A stretch of 64,000 nucleotides of DNA from Lunularia cruciata (GCA_948567375.1 OX419757.1:73656001-73720000); one strand, 5' to 3'. Positions 20,290 through 32,150 are shown, counted from the first letter of the stretch. A program made the numbers and translations. The notes: a model not told the origin generated them from the letters alone.

Positions 20290-21660
20290 TAAGGGTGTTG
20301 CTACTTTCTTTCCTCCTCACCTTTGTATTCTTCTTGGCTTTGATTCTTCTTCAGATTCAAAGAAGAACTAGAGGACGTGGAGCATTCTTTTCAAGAAGAG
20401 GACGTGCTACAAGAAGCTCTTCTTCTCAACTTCTTGCCTTTATTCTCCTGATTTCTTTGGTTACCAGAAGTGTGAGAGTGAGCTGCCTCATATTTGGTGA
20501 CATGTTTGAGTACTTTGTCTAGGGAAGTGACACTTCTCTCCTTGGCAAAAATCTGAATCTTTGATGACAATCCACCAAGGAACCAAGTGATGGCTTGGGC
20601 ATCGGTGTAACCTACTACACTAGATTGCTTCAACACTTGGTTCAATAAGGCCATGAACCGCTCAGAGTATTCTCTCAACTTCTTGTTCTTTCCCCAATCT
20701 AGATCATTGAGTGCTGCAAAGACACTTGTATCATAATCAACTTCCCAAAATCATTTTAGGAGTTGTTTCACAAGTCTGCTAAGTTGACTAGTCTGAACCC
20801 TTTTGGGTTACATGGGTATACCAACTCCAAGCTTTCTTTTGGAGCAGACTTGCAAAAATGTGCCAATCAGCAAAGTCATGCTCCTTGTTGGCAAAGGAGA
20901 TGACTTTGAATGCTTCAAAGAATTCATCAGGATCTTCATCTTGTTCCGTCTCCTTATACTTTTGATAGGCATGTTGAGTGATGGGTAACAAAGTCATTCT
21001 CTAACTCCGAGGAGTAGGTTGAAGTAGTGTGGGACTTGATAGACCTGAGGTACTGGCTGGTGATGATATGACTGACTCAGCCCAAGGGTCACCAAGTCCA
21101 AAGTTGGGTCTTTGTCAATAGGTTGTTCTTCTATTGGTATGTCAACTTCAACCCAAGTTGGAGAAAGAGGCTCAATATCTTCAGTTTGCTCTTTAACATC
21201 CCTTTGAGCTAGTCAAGGAATCATATGTAAGATGTGTTGGCACTCTTCTTCCATCAAAATTTGTGTTGTCTTCTTATGAATGGATTCTTTTATGAAACCG
21301 GCTCCCTTGATAACTCTAGAGGAAGCCGGTGTATTGGAGCACAACAAATATGTTTGTCTACTTATGTTTTTCTTCTTCTTGGGATTTGGAGATGCAAAGT
21401 AGCCCCACCACCCAACTTTTGCTTCTTTTGTTCAAGTTCTCGCAATGCTTCTTGAACTTTGTGAAGAACTTGTATATCTAATGCCTCCTTTTCAGATTTG
21501 TCAATGGTGAATTGGCTCTTTTGGTGTTCTTCTTCTTCACAATCCAAAGTTTGCTTACAAACTCTCTCTTCTTGTTGTTCTCTTGATGTAGACAATTCAT
21601 ATTTTTTGGACACTCTATAAGATTTGGGTTTTATTCTTCCACTCCAAAGATTTGTATCCC
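20290..21660 (-). pseudogene. Gag capsid region of family B
   Basis: Open minus-strand stretches are 21362-21694 (Lys/Glu-rich coiled-coil-like start region), 20788-20997 (D-E-F-F-E-A-F-K-V, D-W-H-I-F-A-S-L-L, K-A-W-S-W-Y, a gypsy capsid pattern) and 20391-20678 (Y-S-E-R-F-M-A-L-L-N-Q-V, I-T-W-F-L-G-G-L, V-T-K-Y-E-A-A, the capsid C-terminal pattern). They are read in at least two frames. The zinc knuckles follow directly. Confidence 0.82.
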
Positions 21661-21677
21661 TGGTAGTGGTGCCAAAA
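21657..21677 (-). other. tRNA-Asp-like primer-binding site of family B
   Basis: Four bases inside the LTR end the minus strand reads TGGCACCACTACCAGGGA. The canonical plant tRNA-Asp primer site is TGGCGCCGTTGCCGGGGA: 13 of 18 positions agree and four of the five changes are G to A. This primer is typical of Athila-type gypsy elements, in line with the RT sequence. Confidence 0.65.
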
Positions 21678-21681
21678 ATCA

Positions 21682-22445
21682 TGTGACAACCCAAAAAGTA
21701 TCACTTTTGCTGTAATCAGCAAGTAATAGTTTGTTCCCATAGAGATATGTTTCAAAAATGGTCAAATACAAAGTAAAATATCACAAACAATTCTTCTTGG
21801 TTGCCTCTTTAATCTCTGAAGTAGAAACCACATCTAAAAGAGAGTAACAAGAATTGAATCATAGATTCATCACAAATTAGCAACACCTATAATCACAATT
21901 CTTCACATCTCTCCAAATCAACTTCAATTGTGATGATTTAGTTCTCCTGGAGAAGGCTTCTTCACTATGAAACAACTTTGCCTCAGAATTGTGTTCCACC
22001 CCTCCATTGAAGGCATAAATTCCTCAAGCTAAATTTCTTTGCATCAATCCAAAGTTGCACTCACAAATGCAAAATACTACCAACACTATAATTCTTTTCA
22101 AATCTGTAAAGGCATTGCTTTGATTGCTATCCACTCAAGACCAAACACATAAAACAGAAATCAACATTACAAAATCCAACATCCAACAACCTCACTTTGA
22201 CTTTCTTCAAACACTCACCAACACACACATAGGATTGATACTTGGAATTAAGCTAAAATGGCAAGCATTGATTTAGAACACTTTGCTTTACTAGACTTTA
22301 GAATTTAGTACTGAACAACAAAACACTATGAATGTTCCTTTAAATAGGCAGAGCACTTGATAGTTATCTAACTAAAAAACCATTCTACAACAAATTTACC
22401 AACCTCTAGATCCAAAATGACAAACTACCTCTTCATATTTTCCTC
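21682..22445 (-). repeat. Family B LTR, copy 3 (5' LTR of the gag-pol element)
   Basis: About 760 bp, homologous to the copies at 13085 and 11818. The minus strand ends ...GGGTTGTCACA beside the primer site, and a TATTTAAA promoter box lies at 22339-22346. The start near 22445 follows a duplicated CCTCTTCATAT stretch and is approximate. Confidence 0.8.
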
Positions 22446-22479
22446 TTCATATCTCAAAATTGTTAATTATCCGATCTGA

Positions 22480-24110
22480 TGTCTACCTCAACCTTGGCTT
22501 CCAAACCTGAGGTTCCTACAAGCACTTCTCCTTCTTTTGGTCTATCTAATACTACTACCTCCTCCACTATTTCTATCACTTCTTCAGTCTAAACTGAAAT
22601 TGAAGTCATGTGTAATCTATTTACATTCTAATTCTTTGATCCAATCTCTCCTAATGTCTCAAGTAACTCACCCAAAGACACCTGCACACCTACCTCTTCA
22701 ACTTTGGACTTCACATTTACTTTCATTTCACTACAAAGCTAATCCAAGTCTGATCTTACAAGGTCTTGTCTGAGACTTATATTATCTCCTATCTCCAACA
22801 TCTTCCTATCTACACGATCTCTCATGCAAATCAACAAATTATTTAGGTCAACATCTTTTGCCTTCCTCTTCTTATCTCCTGCATCAGCAACTTCAATTTG
22901 TGTAGTCTCAACTCCTCCAAATTAACCTTGCAATTAGAACTTGGCATCACCTTCATCTCCACAATGACTGCTCCTACTGAATCTGACTCCATAATCAGAA
23001 CTATCTTCTCCTTACTTCTCTCTACTTCCAACTTGTTTTGGTACATTGTCAACTTGTCCTCAAATTCTACCTTTAGTGCCTCCTTCTCTTCCACACATTG
23101 GACTAATTGAGCTTCTACACTTCTGATCAAACCTTACAATCTATCTTCCTCCTGATGTCTAATAGTCAGCTCCTATTGTTAGGCTTGATCCTTCTCTACT
23201 GCACTCTTTCTCAGACTCTCTAGCTCTTGCTCCATTACTACTGCAATTTCCTTTGAGTGTATGCTCTTTAACCTCACATTTAGCAATTTTACTCTTCATC
23301 TTCTTGAATGCCACCTCCTTTAACTCTTCACTGTGCTTCAAGAAGTTCTTTTGCAAGGCATCAAAACTCTTCTTCCAAAGAATTGCATCAACCCAATTAT
23401 TTGGCTTTCTTCTCTTCTCCAAGCTAAGTTTAATCCAAAGTAGAGCGAGTTGTAAAGGGTACAAAGTAATGGGGCAGAATATCCATTCTCCAACTAGTAA
23501 TCATCTGCCTTATGCGCTGGTGCAAACACTTTGTCCAATCTACCACCTCTCTTACAAACATTTGAAGAAAGAACACCGCCTATTGCATTATTACATAGGT
23601 GATTTGCTTTGGCTTAAACATGGATATCATCATGTTGACAATCCCTCTTTGTATTAGGTCTTTATAGCTATCCACCTTGTACCCATTCTTGGTGCAAGGT
23701 CTAGTGAAATAATTCTTCACTTTGGCGGTTTCTTCTGAAGAATCACACTTTCAATAGAAGGTGACTCCTCCTACTTCCCTTGCTTCTCTCTCCAAGAATA
23801 ATTGCCAAGTCAACTCAATCCATCAAGCCAGATTTCCTCTCTTCCCTTCTGCCTTAGGACCGTCCTTGCAATTACTGGCAACAATCTTTGCCATGAACCT
23901 TGGAAAGCTCAAATTCCAATTCCATGCAAGAAAGGTAATGCAAAGTCTATTCAAGACTTCAGTCCTTGCTACTACATCTAATCAACAAATTGCAAGACCC
24001 CTCACCGCATTCTGCTTATTTCCCTGCTTCCTCACTCTTGGTCTCTGAAAGATCAAACCCTCCTCAAAACCCGAGATTTTAACTCCTTTGGAAAAACTAT
24101 TAAGAGGCAT
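22480..24110 (-). pseudogene. Accessory ORF of family B, longest copy
   Basis: Unknown protein. Reading down the minus strand from 24110: a globular part with N-W-N-L-S-F-P-R-F-M-A-K-I and G-P-K-A-E-G-K-R-G-N-L-A (about 23823-23910), the block Q-M-I-T-S-W-R-M-D near 23490, a frame-shifted L-Y-F-G-L-N-L near 23435, then a coiled-coil-like tail open at 23159-23464 and 22843-23130 (Glu/Lys/Leu-rich). It is closely related to 60500-61420, sharing an in-frame TGA after G-N-L-A (23823-23825). It lies directly before an LTR, which fits a position between integrase and the 3' LTR. An antisense open stretch at 23253-23657 is a shadow. Confidence 0.7.
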
Positions 24111-25084
24111 GGATATCATCATGACATTTCAAAATTCCCTTGAAAACATCTCAATCTTATAATCTTTCATTGATTGGCCATTCTTCAATCAATCTTCAAT
24201 TGACATGCCAATTTTGCATGTCTATTTTTTATCACTGTCAATGTCATCTTGATCCTGAGGTAGTTGCTTTCTTTACATATAGTTTCTTGACTTTACATGT
24301 ACTTTCTTGACTTTGACTTGAGGTTGACTTTGTGTCTATGCCAAAACACAATTATTTTTGTTTCTTCCTCATTTAGCCTTCCTTTGGCTTTGACAATGCA
24401 CTTCTTCTTGAAAACTCATCAAAAACAAAAAATTGTGGATACTACACATAAGTATCTTAACGTTATCTTCTTTCCCTACTATACCTTCCTCATATAAATC
24501 TAACAAGACCCCTAAAGTCACCTGCATCCAATGTCTGACTACCTTGGATTGGGTCACCTTCATTTTGAGGTGAAGCAACTTCTAACTTGAAGTCTCTACA
24601 CCTAAAGTACTCAACTATTCTATATATCTTCTCTAGAAACTTCAAATGCTTGTAACTTTTGCTATAGACCTCCAAACTTTATGATTTTGGTAGCAAAGGA
24701 AAGCCTTGAAAAATAAGCGTCCAATGAAATATAGCATGTACGATTTGGACATGTGTTCATTTAAATGCAAGCCACACAATCATCCTAACCTCCAACTTTC
24801 ATTCTGATGCAAAGTATCCTTACTTTGGGTCTACCATCCTTCCAGTCCAATCCAAGTCCTTCTTCCTCTAACATGCAGTAGACTTCCTTGGGTCAGATCA
24901 ATACCCATGCTTCTCCTTGTTTCTTCTCCATTTGGGTTCAATTTGGTTTCAACAATGCACTTTTCCTTCAAAACTTGTAAAAAATGAAACATGTGTGTAC
25001 CACACCTATGTATGGGCATTCTCCTCCAATAACTCATCAAGCCAAGTAATTGAACCACTAAAGATTGATAAGATGCCATGATCC
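24111..25084 (-). pseudogene. Upstream remnant of the accessory ORF region
   Basis: The minus strand carries repeats of the phrase found at 61680-61850 (CCAAGTCCTTCTTCCTCTAA and a following TTGGTTTCAACAATGCAC block). A related stretch occurs within this region at about 24330-24450. Open bits (24369-24578, 24831-25079) are not recognisable. It is probably the 5' part of the accessory ORF region or its untranslated lead. Confidence 0.4.
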
Positions 25085-25609
25085 TTGATTATAGTGAGCC
25101 AAGACTACCACTACTAAAGCATATAAGTAGAAGATATACATGTCTCTCACTTGATTGTCAACCTTGCCCATAGGAAGATGTTTTCTCTTAATAGTCAATA
25201 TTGAAATTCATGGAGTATAACACTACTCCACCAACTAAAACATTATACATCTTTGCTATTGTCAAAATGGCATGGGCTCTCATCATAGAGCTATTAATTG
25301 GCTGACCAAGTTGAAGTTAGATAATAAAATTTCCACATGTGATGTATTATATGGAACTATCTCTTAAAGTTATTTAGATTTGAAATGGACACCTCTTGAC
25401 ATTGGTCTTTTATAACCCAAGACCAAGAACTATAGCATTTCCCAACATAAAGGCTATGCACTAGAGTCTAATATATTATATAGACCTTCCCTAAAGGTCC
25501 AACCAAACTTGAAATATCCCTTTGGTTGTCCAAAGGATAACCCCAAATATAGACCTAGCTTGCTATGCTTCTCTAGGCTTAGAAGTACATAATGCATTCC
25601 TAGTAACTA
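25085..25609. other. Unassigned non-coding stretch
   Basis: AT-rich sequence with a TTTTATAACCC TATA-like motif near 25410 and no recognisable coding. It may be part of an LTR or leader of the minus-strand gag start that follows. Confidence 0.3.
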
Positions 25610-25790
25610 CAATGAATACATCTCTTGGTGCTGATCTATAAGCAAGTCAACAACATATCTATCACTAGCATAAGAGGAGGAAGCGTTAGCACTTGAACTT
25701 GATCTCCTCTGAGCTAAAGTTATGGTAGCCACTCTTTGCTCTAATTGCTCTAATTGCTCAATTGAAGTAGCCATGATTGTATTAGAAGTG
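25610..25790 (-). pseudogene. Possible retroelement gag N-terminus
   Basis: The minus strand opens with M-A-T-S-I-E-Q-L-E-Q-L-E-Q-R-V-A and a serine-rich stretch, the form of many plant gag starts. It is cut by the family A LTR at 25793. It could belong to the B2 element whose pol is at 9100-11815 on the same strand; that link is inferred from order only. Confidence 0.4.
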
Positions 25791-25792
25791 TA

Positions 25793-26088
25793 CAAGCATT
25801 TAGGAAACTTTGGGTGAGAAGCTTCTAAGAACCATCCAAAGATTGAATAATTTGTATGCACCAAGTTGACTACTAGCTTAGCTTACATGACAAATAAATG
25901 ACTAGCTTACTCCAAAAAAAGAGGCTTTAGGAAATAACTTTCCTTGGAAGCTCCTAGAGAACTTGGTACCTAAATGGCCTATAAATACCAAGTGCAAAGC
26001 TCATACTAAGTAGTTAGAGTTTACCTCATTTGAGAGTTTCATTGTGATCTTCTATTCTCGTATTTCTTTCCTCAATATTTTACATTGG
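25793..26088 (+). repeat. Family A 5' LTR of A1 (left-truncated)
   Basis: Matches the family A LTR from the GAGAAGCTTCTAAGAACC block onward. A TATAAATA box is at 25980-25987. It ends TTTTACA followed by TTGGTATTATAG, a tRNA-Met-like primer site. The first 130 or so bases of the LTR are missing, so no target duplication can be read. Confidence 0.8.
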
Positions 26089-26094
26089 TATTAT

Positions 26095-27300
26095 AGTAAG
26101 AATATGATGGATGACATCTACGGACCACCAAATCCATTTCCTTCAAACCATTAAGATTTCCATTTCCATGTACTACCAAAAGCACCATTTCATATGATTC
26201 ATAATTACATTCTTTGGATAGAATTTTTTAAACATGATCACCTTCTTTGATGAACCATTATCCTTTTGGTTGTATCTTACTAGGAGTGGTAGACATGTTC
26301 CACCTACATATTAACTTAGATAAATTGCAAGTAGGCAGTTTGGTAAAGAAGTAGTCATAGAGGCAATGCCAAAATTTATGATTTTTATGCAACAACAAGT
26401 TGAGTACCTTGATTGTTGGAAAAGAAAGACCATCAACAATAGACTGTACACCTAGAGAGAGTAGCATTTTGAAAAGGAGAAGAGAAAATTCAATTTCTGA
26501 AGCCAAAGGTACTTGAAAACAAGACTCTACCACATGAAATAGAGAATTTTTTTTATTGTAAATTTGATTTTGAAGCTATAAATTGTTAGGATAAATTGAG
26601 ATAGATTCTCTTAGATTCAAGCCAAAAAGATGGATTAGCAAAACTATGGTGGCAATTTTGTGTGGAGCAAGCTCAATAGCAATTTTGTACTCCAATCTTA
26701 ACATGTCAAGAATTCAAGAGAATAATATTTAGAAGATTCCAAGCAATGAATGCTACACAAATTGCACAAGATATATTGGCAAAATTTAAGTAAATTAGTT
26801 TTGTGAAGAGTTACATCACTCAATTCCAAAACACTATAATGAAAATTCTAAAGATACTAGCAAGTGAAGCTCAAGATCAGTTTTTCAAGAGCTTGAAATC
26901 ACATACCAAATTAGAAGTAACCATGTAGTCCCAATTACTTGGAAGAAGCTACATAGTTGGCTAACCGTTTTGGTTCCTTGGTTACCACAAAACTTGCAAA
27001 CACACCACATATGGGTGGCAAAACCAGTACCAATGGAGATTGATGATATTCAATAAAGACAACTTGGCACTACAAATAAAGAAAGATTGTGATAAAATAA
27101 TTTTTGCTTCTATTGTTGCAAAATTGAACATTCTATTGTTGAATGTCCAACTAGGATGGATGACCTTGATACATTGCCCAAATGGAGTTATTGGAGCATG
27201 AGGGTCAAGGAAATGAAGAATCCAAGTAGGAGATATTGAGCCATTATTAGGAACTTGATTTGCTCTAACAAGATTAAGGTTTGACCTATGCAAGTTTGAT
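26095..27300 (+). pseudogene. Gag of chromovirus A1 with intact zinc knuckle
   Basis: Plus-strand remnant of gag. The capsid part (26600-26990) is broken by stops, but a nucleocapsid zinc knuckle is fully preserved at 27105-27146, C-F-Y-C-C-K-I-E-H-S-I-V-E-C, fitting C-x2-C-x4-H-x4-C. The same region in the minus-strand copy A3 (near 49870-49990) has lost its ligands. Confidence 0.8.
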
Positions 27301-27950
27301 ATATTTACAAGCTATGATATCCTGATCTTGATTGTAGAATTTTGGTTAATTGTGAGAGTTTGAAAAGCATGTCTATGCAATTAACAAGGAACTATATATT
27401 CCTATCAAGCTAGTATTTGTTAATAGATTGATGATAGCGGATGGTAGAAAATGGTCTACATTTTGATGGTCTACATTTGGTATCCCACATCTTGTTACAT
27501 TTAGCATTGGGAAAGAGTATTCAAAGTGGCAGATGGTAGAGATTGTGTATACATTTTGTATCTCACATCTTGTTATATTTAAGGTTGGGAAGGAGTATTT
27601 AGAGTGGCGGACGAAAAAAAGGGTCTACATTTTGTATCTCATACCTTTTTGCATTTAAGATTTAGAAGAGTATTCAAAGTGATTGAGTTTTAACCAACAC
27701 CAAGGTAAGAATTATTGATTAGATTGTCTAGCACCTACAAGCAAGACACCTATAGATGGGAAGTTTGTCAATAGAGTAGTCATAGAGCAAGCTTTGGAAG
27801 AAGATATTCTTATTTCTGTAGTGAGGATCAAACTTGTTTTGCAAGGAGACTCTGATGAGGATCAAAAACAATGGTCAATAAGATAGTTTAGGAGTTTTTA
27901 GGCATGTTTCTTCATAATCTTTTGAAGTGGTCACCCTTTGATTGAGGTGT
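27300..27950 (+). pseudogene. Protease region of A1 (weak)
   Basis: Expected location of the aspartic protease. Repeating stretches (GGTAGAAATGG- and TACATTTTG-type phrases at 27430-27640) suggest a local duplication. No D-S/T-G motif can be read. Supported by position only. Confidence 0.3.
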
Positions 27951-28830
27951 GTCTTTCAAGGTTAAGCATTGCCAAGTGGTACTCTAGTGAGTAAACCAAT
28001 CTATCAACTTTCACCAAAAAAGCTAGAGGAACTTTGAACAATAATGACCAAGTTGTTGGAGAAGGATTTCATACAACATAGTACATCTCTGTAGGGAGCA
28101 ATATTACTCTTTGTACCAAAGAAGAATGGGGGATTTTATTTTTATTGACTACCATAGCTTAATAATAAAACCATAAAAAGGTGTATTTCTTGCCTCAAGT
28201 TGATGACTATCATATAAATACTTCTCAAGGTTCTTGATCTTTAAAGCAATTATTAGTATATTCTCATTGATAGGAAAGATGTGAAAAGATGACCTTTTGC
28301 ACAAGGTATGGGTATTTTGAATGGAGGTTTTACCTTTTGGGCTCACTAATGTTGTAGTAGTTTTCATAAATCAAATATAGTGGGTATTGGGGGGCTATTG
28401 GATCTATATGTCTTAGTGTTCTTGGATGATATTTTAATTTATAGTAAGAGAGAACACATATACCACATATGAGAAGTCCTAAGATGACTACACTAATGGA
28501 AGTTCTACTACAAGAAGTCCAAGTGTACCTTTTGTTGGAAGGAAGTTACCTTCTCAGATCAAAAGGTCTCAAGGGAAGGGATCAAGATGGAAGAAGAGAA
28601 AATCAAGGCCATTACCAATTGGCCTACTCTTAAGGATGCCATACAAGTTTGGGTGTTTAATATATTGGTAAATTTTTACCAATGGGTCATCCATTATTTT
28701 GATCATATGGCCGTATTGGCCGTATTGTTGATTGATCTCTTGAGGAAGACATCAAGCTTTGGGTGGACCAATAAGCAAGAAGAAGCATTCAAGAAACTAA
28801 AAGATATGGTATCTTCATGACCCATCCTTC
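27950..28830 (+). pseudogene. Reverse transcriptase of A1
   Basis: The fingers region is degraded (F-V-P-K-K-N-G-G near 28110). The catalytic motif reads V-F-L-D-D-I-L-I-Y-S with Asp codons at 28425-28430. The thumb and connection are well preserved at 28587-28820 (M-E-E-E-K-I-K-A-I-T-N-W-P-T, H-Y-F-D-H-M-A, D-L-L-R-K-T-S-S-F-G-W-T, E-E-A-F-K-K-L-K). Typical chromovirus RT. Confidence 0.88.
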
Positions 28831-29140
28831 AACCATATGATTCTCACATACCTTGTATGGTTGTTTTTGATACTTCTTACTTTGAAATTGGAGCCATGTT
28901 GTAACATGACTTCTAGATGGATTGCATCTCATTGCCTTTGTATCATGATGACTAAATGTAGCAAAATGGAATTATTCTACTTGAGATCAAGAACAACTTG
29001 CAATTGTATATTTAACAAAGCTATGGTGATATTACCTCTTGGAGGAAACAAGTGATAATGAAAATTGATCACAAACCCTAATTTGGAGTACATGAAGAGT
29101 TAGTATCATCAATGAGAGGAAAAATTACAATTATTTTCTA
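28831..29140 (+). pseudogene. RNase H of A1
   Basis: P-I-L-Q-P-Y-D-S-H-I-P, V-V-F-D-T-S-Y-F-E-I-G-A-M-L and, after frame changes, L-G-G-N-K/I-K-I-D-H-K-P match the chromovirus RNase H. The first catalytic Asp (in F-D-T-S) is present. Confidence 0.8.
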
Positions 29141-29389
29141 TCAAACTTGAATACAAGCACAACAAGTTGCATGTCATTCATAGTCCTTATCACAATGACC
29201 TGATTTGAAGATTCTTCCTCCATTTCCCTAATAGTAGCAATCACTATGGTCTTGATATACTCAAAGGTTCATAAAAGTTCAACACTAATTTACAATAAGA
29301 CCCCTTCTTTCAATTTGTGCAAAGCCGCTTTGCAACATATAAAAAGAAGTACACCATCTTTTCATTCAAGGATGACCTTATATTTTGTG

Positions 29390-30287
29390 AGAATTAAATC
29401 TTTGCTCTAGATGTGGAGATCTCTAACTTCTTTGACTTCAGGAATTGCAACACTTACCTATCATTTTTCACATTGAGATGGACAAGACCCTAAGTATATT
29501 ATAACATCAATAGTGGTAGCCAAATATGGCACTAGAAGTTTGAGAGTTTGTGTGATCTTGTAAGAGTTACCAATGCAACAAGGCTACCAACCAAAAACCA
29601 AGTTAACTACTCCAACCACTCCTAATTGCATCTACTCATAAGGAACATGTGAGCTTAGATTTCACCATATCCTTACCAAAAATGTACCAAGGCCATACAA
29701 TAGTTGTGATCTTTATTGATAAGCTCAACAAGTAGATTCACTTAGAACCTATTATGGATATCCTAAATGCTCCAATGTTGGCTCAGATCTACTTTCATAT
29801 GGTCTTCAAACACCATGAGATGCCAAGGATTCTTGTCTTTGATCTTGGTCCTTGCTTCACTAGCAAATTTTGGCAAGTACTTCTCAAGCTCCTTGGCACC
29901 AAGCTTGCCTTCTCTCTAGCCTATCATCCGCAAAATGATAATGAAACTGAACAAGCAAATTGCACCCTAGAAGATATGCTATCTACTTTTGTCAATGTCC
30001 ATCATACCAATTGGGATACTTGTCTTGCAATTGTTGAATTTACATACAATAATTCCAAGTAGGCAAGTACTTGATTTATTCCTTTCTTCCTGAACTTTGT
30101 GCAAGATCCACTTGTTCTAGATTCCCTTCTTGCTCCACTACCATCTCATGCCTTCATACTTCCACCTTCTTGTCCATGTTATCTAACTTGCTACACCAAG
30201 CCAAGCCTCATCTCCTTGTTACTCAAAATATACAAAAGTAATATATTAATTGACATCATTGTGATCTCACCTTTCAGATAGTTAATA
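29390..30287 (+). pseudogene. Integrase of A1, 5' part
   Basis: The open stretch 29754-30062 covers the second half of the catalytic core: H-M-V-F-K-H-H-E-M-P-R-I-L-V-F-D (Asp kept), F-T-S-K-F-W-Q-V-L-L-K-L-L-G-T-K-L, A-Y-H-P-Q-N-D-N-E-T-E-Q (Glu kept), and W-D-T-C-L-A-I-V-E-F-T-Y-N-N-S-K. It continues to P-F-F-L-N-F near 30085 and is interrupted at 30288 by the copia insertion; coding resumes at 35517 (D-K-V-M-L). Confidence 0.9.
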
Positions 30288-30542
30288 TCTTGAGAAGCTC
30301 TCTATAAGTGTGAACTAGTTTAGGGTCAGACTGAAATTTTTTAGCATTTTTTTCTCACTTAGTATACTTGTTACATAATTAATAGAAAAGCCACTCCCTA
30401 CATGGCATATTAATTTCTTGGCCTACCCTCCATGTGCATAACACAAATTTTTTATTTGTATATATACAAAGAGGTGCAGACTACCTAGTTATCTCTTGGT
30501 TCATCTCCACTCTCTCTTGTGTGAGTTTGGAGTTTCTTGACA
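30288..30542 (+). repeat. Copia 5' LTR
   Basis: Starts TCTTGAGA (the other LTR starts TGTTGAGACTCC) and ends TTGACA. It shares AGCTCTCTATAA, GTGAACTAGTT, the CACTTAGTATACTTGT block, a GTATATATAC TATA-like box and GTGTGAGTTTGGAGTTTCTT with the 3' copy. Point differences and indels show an old insertion. Confidence 0.9.
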
Positions 30543-30555
30543 TGGTAACAGAGCC
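30543..30555 (+). other. tRNA-Met primer-binding site of the copia element
   Basis: TGGTAACAGAGCC follows the LTR end directly, one substitution from the usual TGGTATCAGAGC. Confidence 0.85.
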
Positions 30556-30559
30556 ATAG

Positions 30560-32150
30560 AGAGCATGGAGTGCCTTGGATGCATTTTGGTGCAACATGAG
30601 CAAGAAAAGTGCACCTTGGAGAAAGCAATACTTGTTAAAACTTATCACCATCAATCAAAAGATGGTGATAAGAGATGCCAATAGTACATCTTGCCAAAAA
30701 TTGCATTGTGCTTTTGAGTGCCAAGATGACACTTTCTTGTCAAAATGACATCACCTAATCACCTTGAAACTGTCTTGCCCAAAAGGGTTAAATTAAGTTA
30801 TCTACCAAGTTTTGGGGCAATTGGAGATTTTGATGATAAATTCTTTGAAGACCAATATCTTCCAAATGGAACCTTCTTAGATCTCCTCTATAGGAAATAC
30901 AGCTAGCAATCAAGGTGCATAGCTTCCATTGTGCAATTTTAAGGGGTCACTTTGTTTTTCACCTTCCGACATGGATTCTTTAGCAATTTTTTGCATTTGA
31001 CCATCATCAAGGGAGCCCTTTTTGTCTTGTACTTTGAATGGGTGTTTTTCAATGTGTTTCATGATAGGTTCTTGAAGTTCTTGTTTTTGTTTTGAGGTTG
31101 ACAGGTGTGCATGTTTAGCAAGGCATAGATTTGGGAGCAAAGTTGACAACATGCATGAGGGGTTATGCTTAGTTGGAGCAGATTGCTGGCTGTTAATTTT
31201 CAATCATAGCTGAATTTAGTGTGAGCTCCATCACAAGAAAGAAGCTTGGTAAGGGCAACTATGTTGTATGGAAATGGTACATGAAGTATTTCCTTATGGA
31301 ATGAGAACTATGAGAGCTCATCACAAGGGAAGAGATAAAACCAAAAGGAGATGATAAGAATTCAAAGGTGAGAAAATAGAAGAAATAAGCAAACCAAGTC
31401 TTGCATTACCTTACACTTTCCATTTCTGCCTCTATGTGTGGCTATGTTCAAGATGTAGATGCATCACAAGGTGCATGGGAAGCAATTGGAAGGGTGTTAG
31501 AGACATCTACCAAGGTGTGCAAGTTGCAATTGAAATAGAAGCTTAATCTTGTCAAGAAGGGGTCACAATTTATGAACAAGTACATTATGTCCATAAGAAG
31601 TATTGTTGACCAACTCAATAGTATTGGAGTCACAATCGATGATGATGATTTTAGCATGATCACCTTACAAGTATTGGTTCTTAATTCTTAATCTTTTCAA
31701 ATGTAGATTGCTATGCATGAGAATTTTCCTTCATTTCAACCTTATTAGTAAGTGAAGGGATAAAATTGATTGGAAACCAACAATCCTCCTCAAATTTGCA
31801 ATAGCAAGATCAAGCTTTGTATGTAGGTATGAGTAGAGGTAGGAGCCATGGATTTTTTTTGTAGATGGGAGTTTCCTACACAATGGTAACAAATGAGGTG
31901 CACCCAATTGTGGACATCAATATCAATAACCAAGTTGTTACCAAAAACATGGACCGGTCCAACCACAATATAGTGGATGTAGTAGTTGCTCCTAAGCAAT
32001 ATAATCATTGTGGTACAAAAGGCCACTATGCTTGTGACTATCACAAAGGCAAAAATATTGATATAATGTAGGTCAAGGCTACATTGCTTAACAAAATTAC
32101 ATAGCTTGTGACTTGGATTACTACAATGATCTTGAAGAAGAGAGCTTGTT
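30560..32150 (+). pseudogene. Copia gag
   Basis: Decayed gag. Near 31220-31290 a plus-strand frame gives G-N-Y-V-V-W-K-W-Y-M-K, the usual first gag block, and 31450-31660 carries A-W-E-A-I-G-R-V-L and related capsid residues. The zinc knuckle at about 31995-32050 reads Y-N-H-C-G-T-K-G-H-Y-A-C-D-Y, with its first and last Cys mutated to Tyr. An antisense open stretch (31790-32155) is a shadow. Confidence 0.8.

Larger units (their letters stand above)
11818..24110 (-). mobile_element. Athila/Tat-like gypsy array (family B) with accessory ORF
   Basis: Minus-strand order: accessory ORF (22480-24110), LTR (21682-22445), tRNA-Asp-like primer site (21657-21677), gag (19880-21660), protease (about 18200-18540), RT (16800-17560), RNase H (16330-16700), integrase (14875-15850), accessory ORF tail (13900-14870), LTR (13085-13880), another accessory tail (12560-13080), LTR (11818-12555). 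This reads as one element between two LTRs plus extra ends of the same family on both sides, as unequal recombination between tandem or nested copies would produce. All frames are broken. Confidence 0.75.

Noticed and set aside
20295-20522. Hydrophobic plus-strand frame suggesting a small membrane protein
   Set aside because: It is antisense to the gag capsid end; the leucines are the complement of Lys/Glu-rich coding.
23253-23657. 134-codon plus-strand open frame
   Set aside because: It is antisense to the accessory ORF, which has homologues elsewhere in the window.
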